Source of the DNA: Claveliimonas bilis
GTDB lineage: Bacteria; Bacillota; Clostridia; Lachnospirales; Lachnospiraceae
Length of the DNA: 64,000 nucleotides
Direction of reading: 5' to 3'
Assembly: GCF_020892095.1 (NCBI RefSeq)
Contig: NZ_AP024845.1
Span: 1,054,001-1,118,000 of the forward strand
The position numbers were made by a program, and so were the translations under genes. The notes below the pieces were generated by a model. It made no database searches. It was not told the DNA's origin and worked only from the letters and a program-made list of their open reading frames with translations. Positions 41,895 to 49,857 of the stretch are shown here, one piece after another. The stretch's first letter is position 1, and each line of letters opens with the position of its first letter.

Positions 41895-43352
41895 TTATTT
41901 TCTTAAAGGAATCAGTGTTCCCATGTTCATAATACCATTTGGATCAAATGCCTGCTTCAGTGTCTTCAGCATATAGTAAGATGATCCGTATTCTTCAGTT
42001 ACATAGTGAGCTCTTGCTTTTCCAAGTCCATGGTGATGAACAATGGATCCGCCGTATTTGATAACCTGCTCGCAGATGATCTGATTGATTCTGTCATGAT
42101 ATTTGTTGATCTCTTCTTCCGGAGCACAGTCTACAACGTTGTAGTAGTATACAAAGTACATATTTGTTCCGTTGATATAGCTATGTGAAGAATGTCCTCC
42201 CATCAAAGTCATATCCGGAACTTCTGCAAGGATTCTGTCACATGCTGTTTTGTAAATATCATAGATATTATCCCAGCTTCCGGAAACCTCTGTTGTGATA
42301 CCAATGTTCTTTGTTGCTTTGATTTCTTCTTTTTCTTCAGCAATCTGCTCTGGTCCCCAGTTCAGTCCGCCGTACCATTTTTCAATCAGCTTAGGATCTA
42401 CTTCTTCCAGTTCCGGATGTTTGCTCATCAGATCACGGATACCTGCTTCAATAGCCGGTGTAATATTTGCCGGTCCTTCTGCCATCCAGATAAGGATTGC
42501 TTTTCCTTCTTCCAGCCATGCACTGAAGTGCTGCTGTGCATCTGCTGCATCGTACAGACGTGCAAAAGAAGGTTTGTAACCTGCTACCATAACTTCACGC
42601 AGGCAGTCAAATCCAAGCTTCATCTGCTCATCATCCAGCTTGTATGCAATGTATCTGTTGTTTTCCGGCTGCCATTTGAAGAGCTTCAGTGTTACTTCTG
42701 TGATAAAGCAAAGAGCTCCTTCGTTTCCACAGATGATATGTCTGATATCCGGACCTGCCGCACGTCTTGGAACGTTTTTGATTCTGCAGATCTTTCCATT
42801 CGGGAACACAGCTTCCATACCAACGATCATATCTTCGATTCCGCCATAAAGTGTAGAGAACTGTCCGATACTTCTTGTTGCAACAAGACCGCCGATCTGT
42901 GCAAGAGGTTTGGACTGCGGAGAATGTCCTGTTGTGTATCCCTGCTCACGAAGCATATCGTCCAGATCCTGAAGCGGAACACCACACTGGCATGTTACCT
43001 GCATGTTGTATGTATCTACTTTCAGTACTTTATTCATCATAGAACCATCTACAACAACGGAGTCTTTAAGAGCTGTCTCTAATCCTCCCTCGATAGCGGA
43101 ATGTCCGGTTCTCGGTACAATGTTGATCTCATTGTCATTTGCAAATGAAAGAACTTTGGAAACTTCCTCTGTGCTTGTTACATATACAACTGCTGCCGGA
43201 ATCGGCTGTGTATATACTTCGAATACCTGCTCATACTTTCTGTATCTGTCGAGACTGCTTTCTTTTAATACCTGTTCGTCAGTAATGACACGCTCTTTAC
43301 CGAGGATTTCTACTAATCCCTCTACAATTTTCTCCCTTGAAATAATAGCCAT
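41895..43352 (-). CDS. FAD-binding oxidase, E. coli YgcU-like
   Basis: 485 aa. VAO/PCMH-type FAD domain: IPAAVVYVTSTEEVSKVLSFA, NIVPRTGHSAIEGGLET, GYTTGHSPQSKPLAQIGGLVATRSIGQFSTLYGGIEDMIVG and NVPRRAAGPDIRHIICGNEGALCFITEV. The C-terminal substrate domain has GGHSSHSYINGTNMYFVYYYNVVDC and GGSIVHHHGLGKARAHYV, and ends FDPNGIMNMGTLIPL. These segments agree with YgcU and resemble alkyl-DHAP synthase/glycolate oxidase relatives. It probably oxidises a hydroxy compound and hands electrons to ETF pair 2. It is the first gene of the ten-gene operon behind leader L2. Confidence 0.9.
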   Translation of the reverse strand: MAIISREKIVEGLVEILGKERVITDEQVLKESSLDRYRKYEQVFEVYTQPIPAAVVYVTSTEEVSKVLSFANDNEINIVPRTGHSAIEGGLETALKDSVVVDGSMMNKVLKVDTYNMQVTCQCGVPLQDLDDMLREQGYTTGHSPQSKPLAQIGGLVATRSIGQFSTLYGGIEDMIVGMEAVFPNGKICRIKNVPRRAAGPDIRHIICGNEGALCFITEVTLKLFKWQPENNRYIAYKLDDEQMKLGFDCLREVMVAGYKPSFARLYDAADAQQHFSAWLEEGKAILIWMAEGPANITPAIEAGIRDLMSKHPELEEVDPKLIEKWYGGLNWGPEQIAEEKEEIKATKNIGITTEVSGSWDNIYDIYKTACDRILAEVPDMTLMGGHSSHSYINGTNMYFVYYYNVVDCAPEEEINKYHDRINQIICEQVIKYGGSIVHHHGLGKARAHYVTEEYGSSYYMLKTLKQAFDPNGIMNMGTLIPLRK

Positions 43353-43461
43353 GATGTTTCTTCCTCCTATTTCTTAACTACTTTTTCTTTTCGTCTGTCT
43401 TTAAATATGAGAGTTTTTCTTTTTTGACCAAAAGAGCGCTGTCTGCGCACAACAGCATAAT

Positions 43462-43543
43462 AAAAAAAGAGAAAAGCAACTAGTATAAAAGCGGTATATC
43501 CGCCTTTCCTGTTACTGTTCTCTCCTAAGCTCTTCTGGTAACT
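43462..43543 (-). promoter_or_regulatory. Leader L2: antiterminator motif plus intrinsic terminator of the ten-gene operon
   Basis: The predicted transcript opens near 43543 with AGTTAC, then AAGAG, GAGA and AGTAAC (43511-43543). AGAGAA...GTAAC then forms the 5' arm of a long hairpin (inner GCGGTATA-type stem) whose 3' arm GTTGC...TTCTCT is followed by seven T (43462-43468). The alternatives AGTTAC/GTAAC and GTAAC/GTTGC are mutually exclusive, as in L1 and L3. Confidence 0.7.
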
Positions 43544-43549
43544 GCCTTT

Positions 43550-43578
43550 AGTATAAATCCTGATCTACAGGTTGTCAA
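43550..43578 (-). promoter_or_regulatory. Promoter of the YgcU-ETF-BCCT-glpP-like operon
   Basis: TTGACA (43573-43578 as TGTCAA on the plus strand), 17 bases, TATACT (43550-43555). The predicted start of transcription is the first base of leader motif L2. Confidence 0.75.
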
Positions 43579-43653
43579 TTGTACATATTACATATTTTTG
43601 GACTCCCTTTTTTATGAATTATACCTAATTTTCTTTTTTATTTCCTTTTGCGA

Positions 43654-43682
43654 TTGACATTTTTACACAAATCTTTTATGCT
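43654..43682 (+). promoter_or_regulatory. Promoter of the MFS transporter gene
   Basis: TTGACA (43654-43659), 17 bases, TATGCT (43677-43682). Transcription would start near 43690, the first base of leader motif L3. Confidence 0.75.
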
Positions 43683-43689
43683 TTAGGAT

Positions 43690-43744
43690 AGTTACAAGAG
43701 TGAAGAGAGAAGTAACGCTGCAAGGCATTACTTTTCTCTTTTTT
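43690..43744 (+). promoter_or_regulatory. Leader L3: antiterminator motif plus intrinsic terminator of the MFS gene
   Basis: AGTTAC, AAGAG, GAGAGA and AGTAAC (43690-43716) at the predicted 5' end. AGAGAA-GTAA-C-GC (from 43705) pairs with GC-A-TTAC-TT-TTCTCT followed by six T (to 43744). This is the shortest of the three leaders and shows the core motif most compactly. Confidence 0.75.
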
Positions 43745-43833
43745 GTTTCTTTTCTGTCAGAACCTGTGACTGCAGCACGGGAACTGGCGCTGTTTCATTA
43801 TTATTAATTGTATAGTTTTTTGGAGGAATACTT

Positions 43834-45069
43834 ATGGACAAGGCTTTTATCAAAAAATACGGCACGCTGCTTCTTCTGGCGGCCGGAGCTGGTATCATCT
43901 TCCAGCTTCCTTACATTCGTGAAACTTTCTATGTACCGATTCAGAACGCTATGGGGCTTAGCAATGCCCAGATGGGTCTTCTGTCTTCGGGATATGCAAC
44001 AATGGCAACTTTATCTTATTTTATCGGCGGTATGATCGCAGATAAGTTTTCAGCAAGAAAGCTGCTGACATTTTCCTTTATCGCTACCGGAGCTCTGGGA
44101 CTTTGGTTCTCTACCTTCCCAAGCTTTGCAATCGGACGTTTGATCTTCGTTCTGATGGGAATCACTTCTATTATTACATACTGGTCAGCCTGCATTAAGG
44201 CGACTCGTATGCTGGGCGGAGAGGAAGAACAGGGACGTCTGTTCGGTCTTCAGGAAGGACTTAGAGGTATTTTAAACGCTGCCGTTGTATTTGGAATGGC
44301 GTGGGTATTTGCACAGTTTACAGATGAGATCGCAGGCGCTTCTGCAGCAATCAAAGTGTGCGCTATCGTTGATATCATCATTGGTATCTTGAACTTTATC
44401 TTTATCGAAGATACAAAACGTGAAGAACAATCCGAGCCTGTAGGAACAGTTGTAAAAGAAATGTTCAAGACTCTGCTCCTTCCTCGAGTATGGGTGCTGG
44501 TTGCTATCGTTTTCACTGCTTACAGCGTATATGGTCTTGTAAGCTACGCTACTACATATGCACAGCAGTTCTTCGGAATGTCTGCTGCAACAGCTGCAAC
44601 TCTCGGCGGTGTTCGTTACCTGATCCAGGGTGTTGGCGGTATCGTGGCAGGTTTTGCTGCTGATAAACTTTCCCGAGGCAAAGTTGTTATCATCGGATCT
44701 ATTGGTATGGCCCTTTCCTTCCTGTTCTACATTTTAATCCCGGTTCAGGAGGGACTTCTGGGACTGATCATCTTCAACTTCTTCTTCGGCCTGTTCTTCA
44801 TCTATGCCGTAAGAAGCCAGTACTTTGCTATCCATGATGACGCTGGTATCCCGCTTCGTTTAAGCGGACGTGTTTCCGGTATCGCATCTGCACTTGGATA
44901 CCTGCCGGACGTATTCATGTACACCATCGTCGGAGGCTGGATGGACAGCTATGGACATACCGGATTCAACATGACTTGGATTTATGCCATTGTAATGTCT
45001 CTCCTCTGTGTAGTCTTTACTTTCATTCTTTCTAAAGTTGCAAAGGACAAACTGCCAGAGAATGCTTAA
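43834..45069 (+). CDS. MFS transporter
   Basis: 411 aa, about 12 membrane helices. It has the MFS loop GGMIADKFSARKLL (residues about 65-78) between helices 2 and 3 and a repeat of it in the second half (GFAADKLSRGKVVIIG, about residue 272). The N-terminus FQLPYIRETFYVPIQNAMGLSNAQMGLLSSGYATMA resembles organophosphate/YihN-type antiporters. Substrate unknown. It is divergent from the ten-gene operon and shares its leader type (L3), so it is probably the sugar or acid importer for that pathway. A strong terminator follows. Confidence 0.88.
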   Translation: MDKAFIKKYGTLLLLAAGAGIIFQLPYIRETFYVPIQNAMGLSNAQMGLLSSGYATMATLSYFIGGMIADKFSARKLLTFSFIATGALGLWFSTFPSFAIGRLIFVLMGITSIITYWSACIKATRMLGGEEEQGRLFGLQEGLRGILNAAVVFGMAWVFAQFTDEIAGASAAIKVCAIVDIIIGILNFIFIEDTKREEQSEPVGTVVKEMFKTLLLPRVWVLVAIVFTAYSVYGLVSYATTYAQQFFGMSAATAATLGGVRYLIQGVGGIVAGFAADKLSRGKVVIIGSIGMALSFLFYILIPVQEGLLGLIIFNFFFGLFFIYAVRSQYFAIHDDAGIPLRLSGRVSGIASALGYLPDVFMYTIVGGWMDSYGHTGFNMTWIYAIVMSLLCVVFTFILSKVAKDKLPENA

Positions 45070-45076
45070 TTTGAAC

Positions 45077-45117
45077 AAAAAAAGATGTTCGGATCTTATA
45101 TTCGGACATCTTTTTTT
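45077..45117 (+). terminator. Terminator after the MFS gene
   Basis: AAAAAAAGATGT (45077-45088) and ACATCTTTTTTT (45106-45117) form a stem with a further CGG/TCGG-type inner pairing. The A/T runs make it potentially bidirectional. Confidence 0.85.
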
Positions 45118-45148
45118 ATAAATTTTTTTCTAAAAGGAGGGTCTGCTT

Positions 45149-46267
45149 ATGCTGCCGCTTACTTCTTATGCCTGGGGTTCACCAGGCCGCTATATCCAGG
45201 GAGCCGGAGAACTTGACCGCCTGGCAATCCACACAGAAAAATTCGGAAAAAGGGCTTTTGCTGTCATTGATGAATTTTTCTACAAATCATTTACAAAAAG
45301 GCTGGACACTCTCTACAAAAATGCCGGAGGGGCTTTCTTAAGTTTTTTGTATCAGACCGAGATTACAAAAGAGCTTATTGAAAAAGCATCTGACGAGGCC
45401 AGTGGCTTTTCCCCGGATGTCATCATCGGAATCGGTGGAGGAAAAGCATTGGATACCGCCAAAGCCGTAGCTTCCAGGCTGTCCCTTCCCCTTGTGATCA
45501 TCCCCACAAGCGCTTCTACAGACGCGCCCACAAGCGCCATGTCCATCATCTACAATGACGCACATGAACACGATGATGTCTACTATTACATCAAAAATCC
45601 GGATCTTGTACTTGTAGACAGCCAGATCATTGCAGACGCCCCGGTGCGTTTCCTTGTATCCGGTATGGGTGATGCCCTGGCTACCGTCTTTGAAGGGCGC
45701 ACAAGTATCCGCACCAATCAGCCCAACTATATCTGTGGAGAATCCGGCTCTTACATGCGCACCCGGACTGCCGCCGCCATTGCCGAGGAGTGTTATCGTA
45801 CCATCTGCGAATTTGGCGTCAGGGCTAAGATTGCCAATGAACTTCATGTTGTTACGGATGCTCTGGATGCAGTCATCGAGGCAAACACTCTGATGAGCGG
45901 ACTCGGGTTTGAGAATGTGGGCTGTGCCGCTTCCCATGTTGTGTGCAATGGAATCACAGCTGTTCCCGGCGGAGATAAGGCGCTCCACGGAGAAAAAGTT
46001 GCCTTCGGCGTCATCTGTCAGCTGCTTGCAGAAAATGAAGATATGAAACTGATAGAAGAAGTCATCCGGTTCAATTTAAGCGTGGGACTTCCTGTCACTC
46101 TGGATGATATGGGAATTGCACCTACAGAAGAAAATTTTGATATCATCAGCGCCAACCCGCAGGAAACCGAATGGACCAGAGAACCATTCTATATGGATGC
46201 CGCAAAAGTAAAGGCAGTAGTTAAGACCGCCCATGAATTGGGAAAGCGTTATAAAAAAGGGTTATAA
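45149..46267 (+). CDS. gldA: Iron-containing alcohol dehydrogenase, glycerol dehydrogenase type
   Basis: 372 aa. GldA-family pattern: SPGRYIQGAGELDRLAIHTEKFGKRAFAVID at the N-terminus, the NAD-binding GIGGGKALDTAKAVA (about residues 92-106), IPTSASTDAPTSAMSIIY, and metal histidines in CAASHVVCNGITA (about residue 254) and DKALHGEKVAFGVI (about residue 271). It interconverts glycerol or a similar vicinal diol and the ketone (dihydroxyacetone, hydroxyacetone). The ATG follows AAAGGAGG. It lies behind the MFS terminator and beside the glycyl-radical operon, so either pathway could use it. Confidence 0.9.
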   Translation: MLPLTSYAWGSPGRYIQGAGELDRLAIHTEKFGKRAFAVIDEFFYKSFTKRLDTLYKNAGGAFLSFLYQTEITKELIEKASDEASGFSPDVIIGIGGGKALDTAKAVASRLSLPLVIIPTSASTDAPTSAMSIIYNDAHEHDDVYYYIKNPDLVLVDSQIIADAPVRFLVSGMGDALATVFEGRTSIRTNQPNYICGESGSYMRTRTAAAIAEECYRTICEFGVRAKIANELHVVTDALDAVIEANTLMSGLGFENVGCAASHVVCNGITAVPGGDKALHGEKVAFGVICQLLAENEDMKLIEEVIRFNLSVGLPVTLDDMGIAPTEENFDIISANPQETEWTREPFYMDAAKVKAVVKTAHELGKRYKKGL

Positions 46268-46294
46268 AAACTGTGCGCCGCCGGGCGTACCTGC

Positions 46295-46334
46295 AAAAAG
46301 AGGATTCTCCATACATATGAGGAATCCTCTTTTT
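46295..46334. terminator. Bidirectional terminator between gldA and the GntR/sugar-binding regulator
   Basis: AAAAAGAGGATTC (46295-46307) and GAATCCTCTTTTT (46322-46334) form a 13-bp stem with A/T ends. It serves both converging genes. Confidence 0.9.
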
Positions 46335-46365
46335 GTTTCTGCCAATATGATCTATCCGGCATCTC

Positions 46366-47397
46366 CTATATTTCCTGTATCATCTGCCCTTCTACCAGAT
46401 ACATGGCAGGCTCCCATGTGCCTCCGGGGGCACACTGCCTCTCAAGAGATGTAAAAATCTGTTCTACTGTCTTTTTCATATCCTGGCGGTACATGATCGT
46501 TCCCAAAGGCGGAGACGGCAGTTTATCCACGGAAGCCACTGCAAGCTCCGGCTTTTCTCCTGCAGCGATCTCTGTAACAAGGATACCGCATTCCCTGTCA
46601 CAGCAGAGCACTGCCGTTTCTTTTCCCTCCCTCTCTCCGATACTGCCCTTCAGAGCGCTTTCAATGATCTTCCGTCCTTCTTCTTCTTTCTTCCATGGGA
46701 TCCTTAATACGATTCCATGCTCTCCGGCATATGTCCGATAGGCTTCCTCACGCATCCGAATACTGTATATCTCTGTCATATCCCATCCTACATATATAAT
46801 CCTCTTATATCCCGCTTCTTTAAGAGCCTGGTACAATGTACTTACTGCACGTTCGTTGTTGAGAGCCACACAGTCCGCATAAGGAAGTCCTCTGTCAGAA
46901 TCAAAAAACACAAGATTCATGCCAATGGCACGGAGCCTTTGAAGCTTCTTGCGATCTACTTGCAAATCTTCCAGCCAGACTACCGCATTACGAAGTCCTC
47001 TTTTATAAAGCCGGTAAAGGCTTTTTTCCAGACCTTCGCTTTTTGGCTTCTCTACATAGAGCACCAGAGTGCCTTTTGTCTCAGCATATGCTTGAAATCG
47101 TCCGATAAATTCCGAGAAAAAGGGATTTCTGGCCGGAGCCACCAGGACGATCATATCCAGATCCGCCGGGTTGCCGCTGTTATGGAAAGTCACTTTTGTT
47201 CCCCTTCCCACTTCCCGGACAATAAGGCGATCTTCCTCCAGCATCTGCAGGGATCTTCGCACTGTGACCCGGCTGACATCCAGAACCTTCTCCAATTCAC
47301 GTTCTGACGGAAGCATATCTCCATCTTTATAGTGGCCGGCAAATATTTCATCACATATTTTATTTTTCACTTTCTGATAGAGATTTTCGCTGTCCAT
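46366..47397 (-). CDS. GntR-type HTH regulator with LacI-like sugar-binding domain (AraR architecture)
   Basis: 343 aa. The N-terminal GntR HTH (SENLYQKVKNKICDEIFAGHYKDGDMLPSERELEKVLDVSRVTVRRSLQMLEED, residues about 2-55) is joined to a periplasmic-binding-protein-like domain starting at DLDMIVLVAPARNPFFSEFIGRFQAYAETKG and ending with LGTIMYRQDMKKTVEQIFTSLE. AraR of Bacillus is built this way and binds inverted repeats. It is last in the FGGY kinase-activase-GRE operon (18 bp after the GRE). The inverted repeat in that operon's promoter (52244-52268) is its probable operator. Confidence 0.88.
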   Translation of the reverse strand: MDSENLYQKVKNKICDEIFAGHYKDGDMLPSERELEKVLDVSRVTVRRSLQMLEEDRLIVREVGRGTKVTFHNSGNPADLDMIVLVAPARNPFFSEFIGRFQAYAETKGTLVLYVEKPKSEGLEKSLYRLYKRGLRNAVVWLEDLQVDRKKLQRLRAIGMNLVFFDSDRGLPYADCVALNNERAVSTLYQALKEAGYKRIIYVGWDMTEIYSIRMREEAYRTYAGEHGIVLRIPWKKEEEGRKIIESALKGSIGEREGKETAVLCCDRECGILVTEIAAGEKPELAVASVDKLPSPPLGTIMYRQDMKKTVEQIFTSLERQCAPGGTWEPAMYLVEGQMIQEI

Positions 47398-47415
47398 AAT
47401 ATATCATATCCTTTT

Positions 47416-49800
47416 CTATAAACGGGTGGACTCCATATCCAGCCTCTTGATGATATCTTCCTGAATATCCGGAGACAGATCAAGGAAATTTACAAAAGTT
47501 CCATGGATCCTCATAATATAAACGCCGCTTGGCGCATATTTTTTCGGCTCGGCTAATACTTTTCGCAGCATTTCCGGCGTTGTCACATTGACATAGAGAT
47601 AGAATGGTGAAACGCCTTCCTTCTGTGGATTGTAAAACAATGGATTCATGATCTTCTTCTGAAATTCCACACCTTTTTCCTCAAAAGTTTCCGCTTTGAA
47701 GTAGCCTGGATTAATCCCCAGGTGAGAAGCGCATCCTCCGTTCATCTTCTCAAACGGAAGCTTCATGTTGGACATTACCCGGAATCCAAGGCCGGAATGA
47801 GCCTCTCCGTACAGCGGATCAATGCCGTATCCCAGCTGTTCCCTTGCCTTTCTGCCGTCCGGCGTTGCGCCCACCCAGTATCCATACAGAAGATGTGTGG
47901 ACGGGGAAGCCCAGTCTGCCCGGAAAGGATTGCCCAGATAATTTTTTTCGGCTGTCACCATATCGCTGACTCTGGAAGCAATATCCGCCGCCTCATCATC
48001 TACAATGCCGATATTGTTTCCATATTTTTTTGCTTTCATCAGATACTGATGCATCTCCGGGTCATTTTCAAAATTCGTCCGAAGTGCCTCCAGCATTCTG
48101 CCTGCATCCTGCGGCCTTTCCCGCAGCAGAGTATCAACGGCGATAAAAGAATCCGCCACAACAGAAAGACCGTGGATGAGACATCCGCTTCCATTATATT
48201 TTGTTCCCTGCTCTTTTGTATCACGGACATCCACGCCCGTTTCAATGCCGCCCATCAAAGTGGAGAGAAAGGGAACTTGCAGAATAGAAATTGCCTCCGA
48301 AGCTGCGTTTGCGCATTTTACCATCTCATCGGTATATTCCTGAAGGTTATTATAAAAGATTTCACGAATATTTTCCAGTACTTCCTGGTCGGTATGATAT
48401 CCGAATTCCTCCCGGCCTTTTCCGAACTTTTTGCCGGATATCGTGGAAACGCCGTCATTCAAAGACAACTCCAGCACTTTAGCCATATTCAGCCAGCTGT
48501 TTGTTGTGTTTCCGTTATCCTTCCCCATGATCAAAGGTTCCTGGCATCCGGCTACAGAATAGTCTTCCAGATCTGCGGGGTCCACATGGTTTTTATTTTT
48601 TAATATCTCAAATACAGAATCGTCATTAAAGAAGGAGGGGGTCAGGCAGCCCGGCGTAAACAGGAATCTTCCCAGACTTTCATACAGCTCCTTCGGTGTA
48701 TTTTTATGGAGCTTTACAGACAGGATAGGCTGCGGAAGATTCATGTCATAGTAGGCATCCAAAAGGGCATAGGAAGTTGGATTTGTCATATCTTCACCAG
48801 CGCCTGATTTTCCTCCGATGATCAGATTCTGGGAAATCGCCCAGCTTCGGTCTGCCACATTATAGAATACGAGAAGGTGTTTTAAAAGGGCCGCCGCCAT
48901 ATCCCGGTCCGTATCTTCCATCTTACGGTACGGTTCAAAAATCCGGTCTGCATTTCCTACAGAAAATGCGTAAGGATTGGGGGTTTGCTCCAGACACATT
49001 ACCTGCCACATCAAAATAAATGACTGAATAGCCTCATAGAGATTTTCCGCTCCGTTTTCAGGCACTTTGCGCAGCGTATCCGCCATAAGCCGAAACCGTT
49101 CTTTATCCTTTCCTTCACTCGCTGCCGCTTTCTCTTCTGCCAGATCTGCATATCTTCGGGCAATTACAAGAACGGCGTCCAGAGAAATATCCATCGCCTC
49201 ATAGTAGGAGCGTTTCTTTGGATTCTGTTCCGCTTCCCTTTGAACCCCGATCCTCTCTTTCAGTCCTTTCACACCATCCTTCAGGACGTCTCTCATATCC
49301 GGAATGAGATGTCCCGTTACCTGTTCGATAAAATAAATCGCCTCGCTTGTATTGTCACCTGCAATATCATAGGCGCTGCACAGCGCTTTTGCAAACTTCG
49401 TCTTTTCATTATATTGCTTCAGATCGTCGATCCTCTCCTGCGTAATATCTCCGATGGGATCAATATCCCCGAAAACCGCCACCGGATCGCAGTAGCCGCT
49501 GAAGGAATCCACCGAAAACGCCGGATTGATAAGGGCGTAGGACCTGGCAAAGGCATTATCCTGAGTTCCCGCAAACACATGGTAATCACTGATCCAGAGC
49601 GGAAGCCTTTCCGCTACTTCCACCAGGGTTTTCGCAATGCGGATGCAGTCCTCTTCTCCTGAAAATCTCTCATCACATTCCCGCATAATTTCTTTGGCAA
49701 GAAACCATCCTTCCAGATGATCCGTTGCTCTTTCTTCCTGAAATCTTTCTTTTGCCAGCTTTGTAATTTCCTCTGCATTTAATATGGTTTCAATTTTCAT
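47416..49800 (-). CDS. Glycyl radical enzyme of unassigned subfamily (PFL-like)
   Basis: 794 aa. PFL-like barrel with the active-site Cys and Glu in SVAGCQEPLIMG (Cys 419, Glu 421; the CxE layout of dehydratases and lyases such as glycerol/diol dehydratase and CutC, not the Cys-Cys of pyruvate formate-lyase). The C-terminal glycyl radical domain reads YIMRIHGTFVNFLDLSPDIQ with the radical Gly at about 767; most families have RV-[SAC]-G-[YF] here. The ATG at 49800 is eight bases from AGGAG. Its activase and an FGGY kinase lie directly upstream, so a phosphorylated sugar or polyol is a likely substrate. It must work without oxygen. Confidence 0.88.
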   Translation of the reverse strand: MKIETILNAEEITKLAKERFQEERATDHLEGWFLAKEIMRECDERFSGEEDCIRIAKTLVEVAERLPLWISDYHVFAGTQDNAFARSYALINPAFSVDSFSGYCDPVAVFGDIDPIGDITQERIDDLKQYNEKTKFAKALCSAYDIAGDNTSEAIYFIEQVTGHLIPDMRDVLKDGVKGLKERIGVQREAEQNPKKRSYYEAMDISLDAVLVIARRYADLAEEKAAASEGKDKERFRLMADTLRKVPENGAENLYEAIQSFILMWQVMCLEQTPNPYAFSVGNADRIFEPYRKMEDTDRDMAAALLKHLLVFYNVADRSWAISQNLIIGGKSGAGEDMTNPTSYALLDAYYDMNLPQPILSVKLHKNTPKELYESLGRFLFTPGCLTPSFFNDDSVFEILKNKNHVDPADLEDYSVAGCQEPLIMGKDNGNTTNSWLNMAKVLELSLNDGVSTISGKKFGKGREEFGYHTDQEVLENIREIFYNNLQEYTDEMVKCANAASEAISILQVPFLSTLMGGIETGVDVRDTKEQGTKYNGSGCLIHGLSVVADSFIAVDTLLRERPQDAGRMLEALRTNFENDPEMHQYLMKAKKYGNNIGIVDDEAADIASRVSDMVTAEKNYLGNPFRADWASPSTHLLYGYWVGATPDGRKAREQLGYGIDPLYGEAHSGLGFRVMSNMKLPFEKMNGGCASHLGINPGYFKAETFEEKGVEFQKKIMNPLFYNPQKEGVSPFYLYVNVTTPEMLRKVLAEPKKYAPSGVYIMRIHGTFVNFLDLSPDIQEDIIKRLDMESTRL

Positions 49801-49857
49801 TTCAACCACTCCTTTCTGCCGCTTTTTCCACCATCAATTTTTTTCAATTCAAAAAAT

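Larger units (their letters stand above)
43353..43833. other. 481-bp divergent regulatory region
   Basis: No convincing gene. It holds the leader and promoter of the minus-strand operon (43462-43578) and the promoter and leader of the plus-strand MFS gene (43654-43744). Between the two promoters is an AT-rich stretch (43579-43653). Confidence 0.8.

Noticed and set aside
47416-49800. Call of pyruvate formate-lyase (PflB) for the glycyl radical enzyme
   Set aside because: The active site is CxE (Cys419, Glu421), not Cys-Cys, and the length and radical loop differ.
47416-49800. Firm assignment as anhydrohexitol-phosphate lyase (YbiW/PflD)
   Set aside because: A gldA neighbour fits, but the radical loop differs, the kinase is FGGY-type and no transaldolase-like aldolase is present; identity could not be measured.
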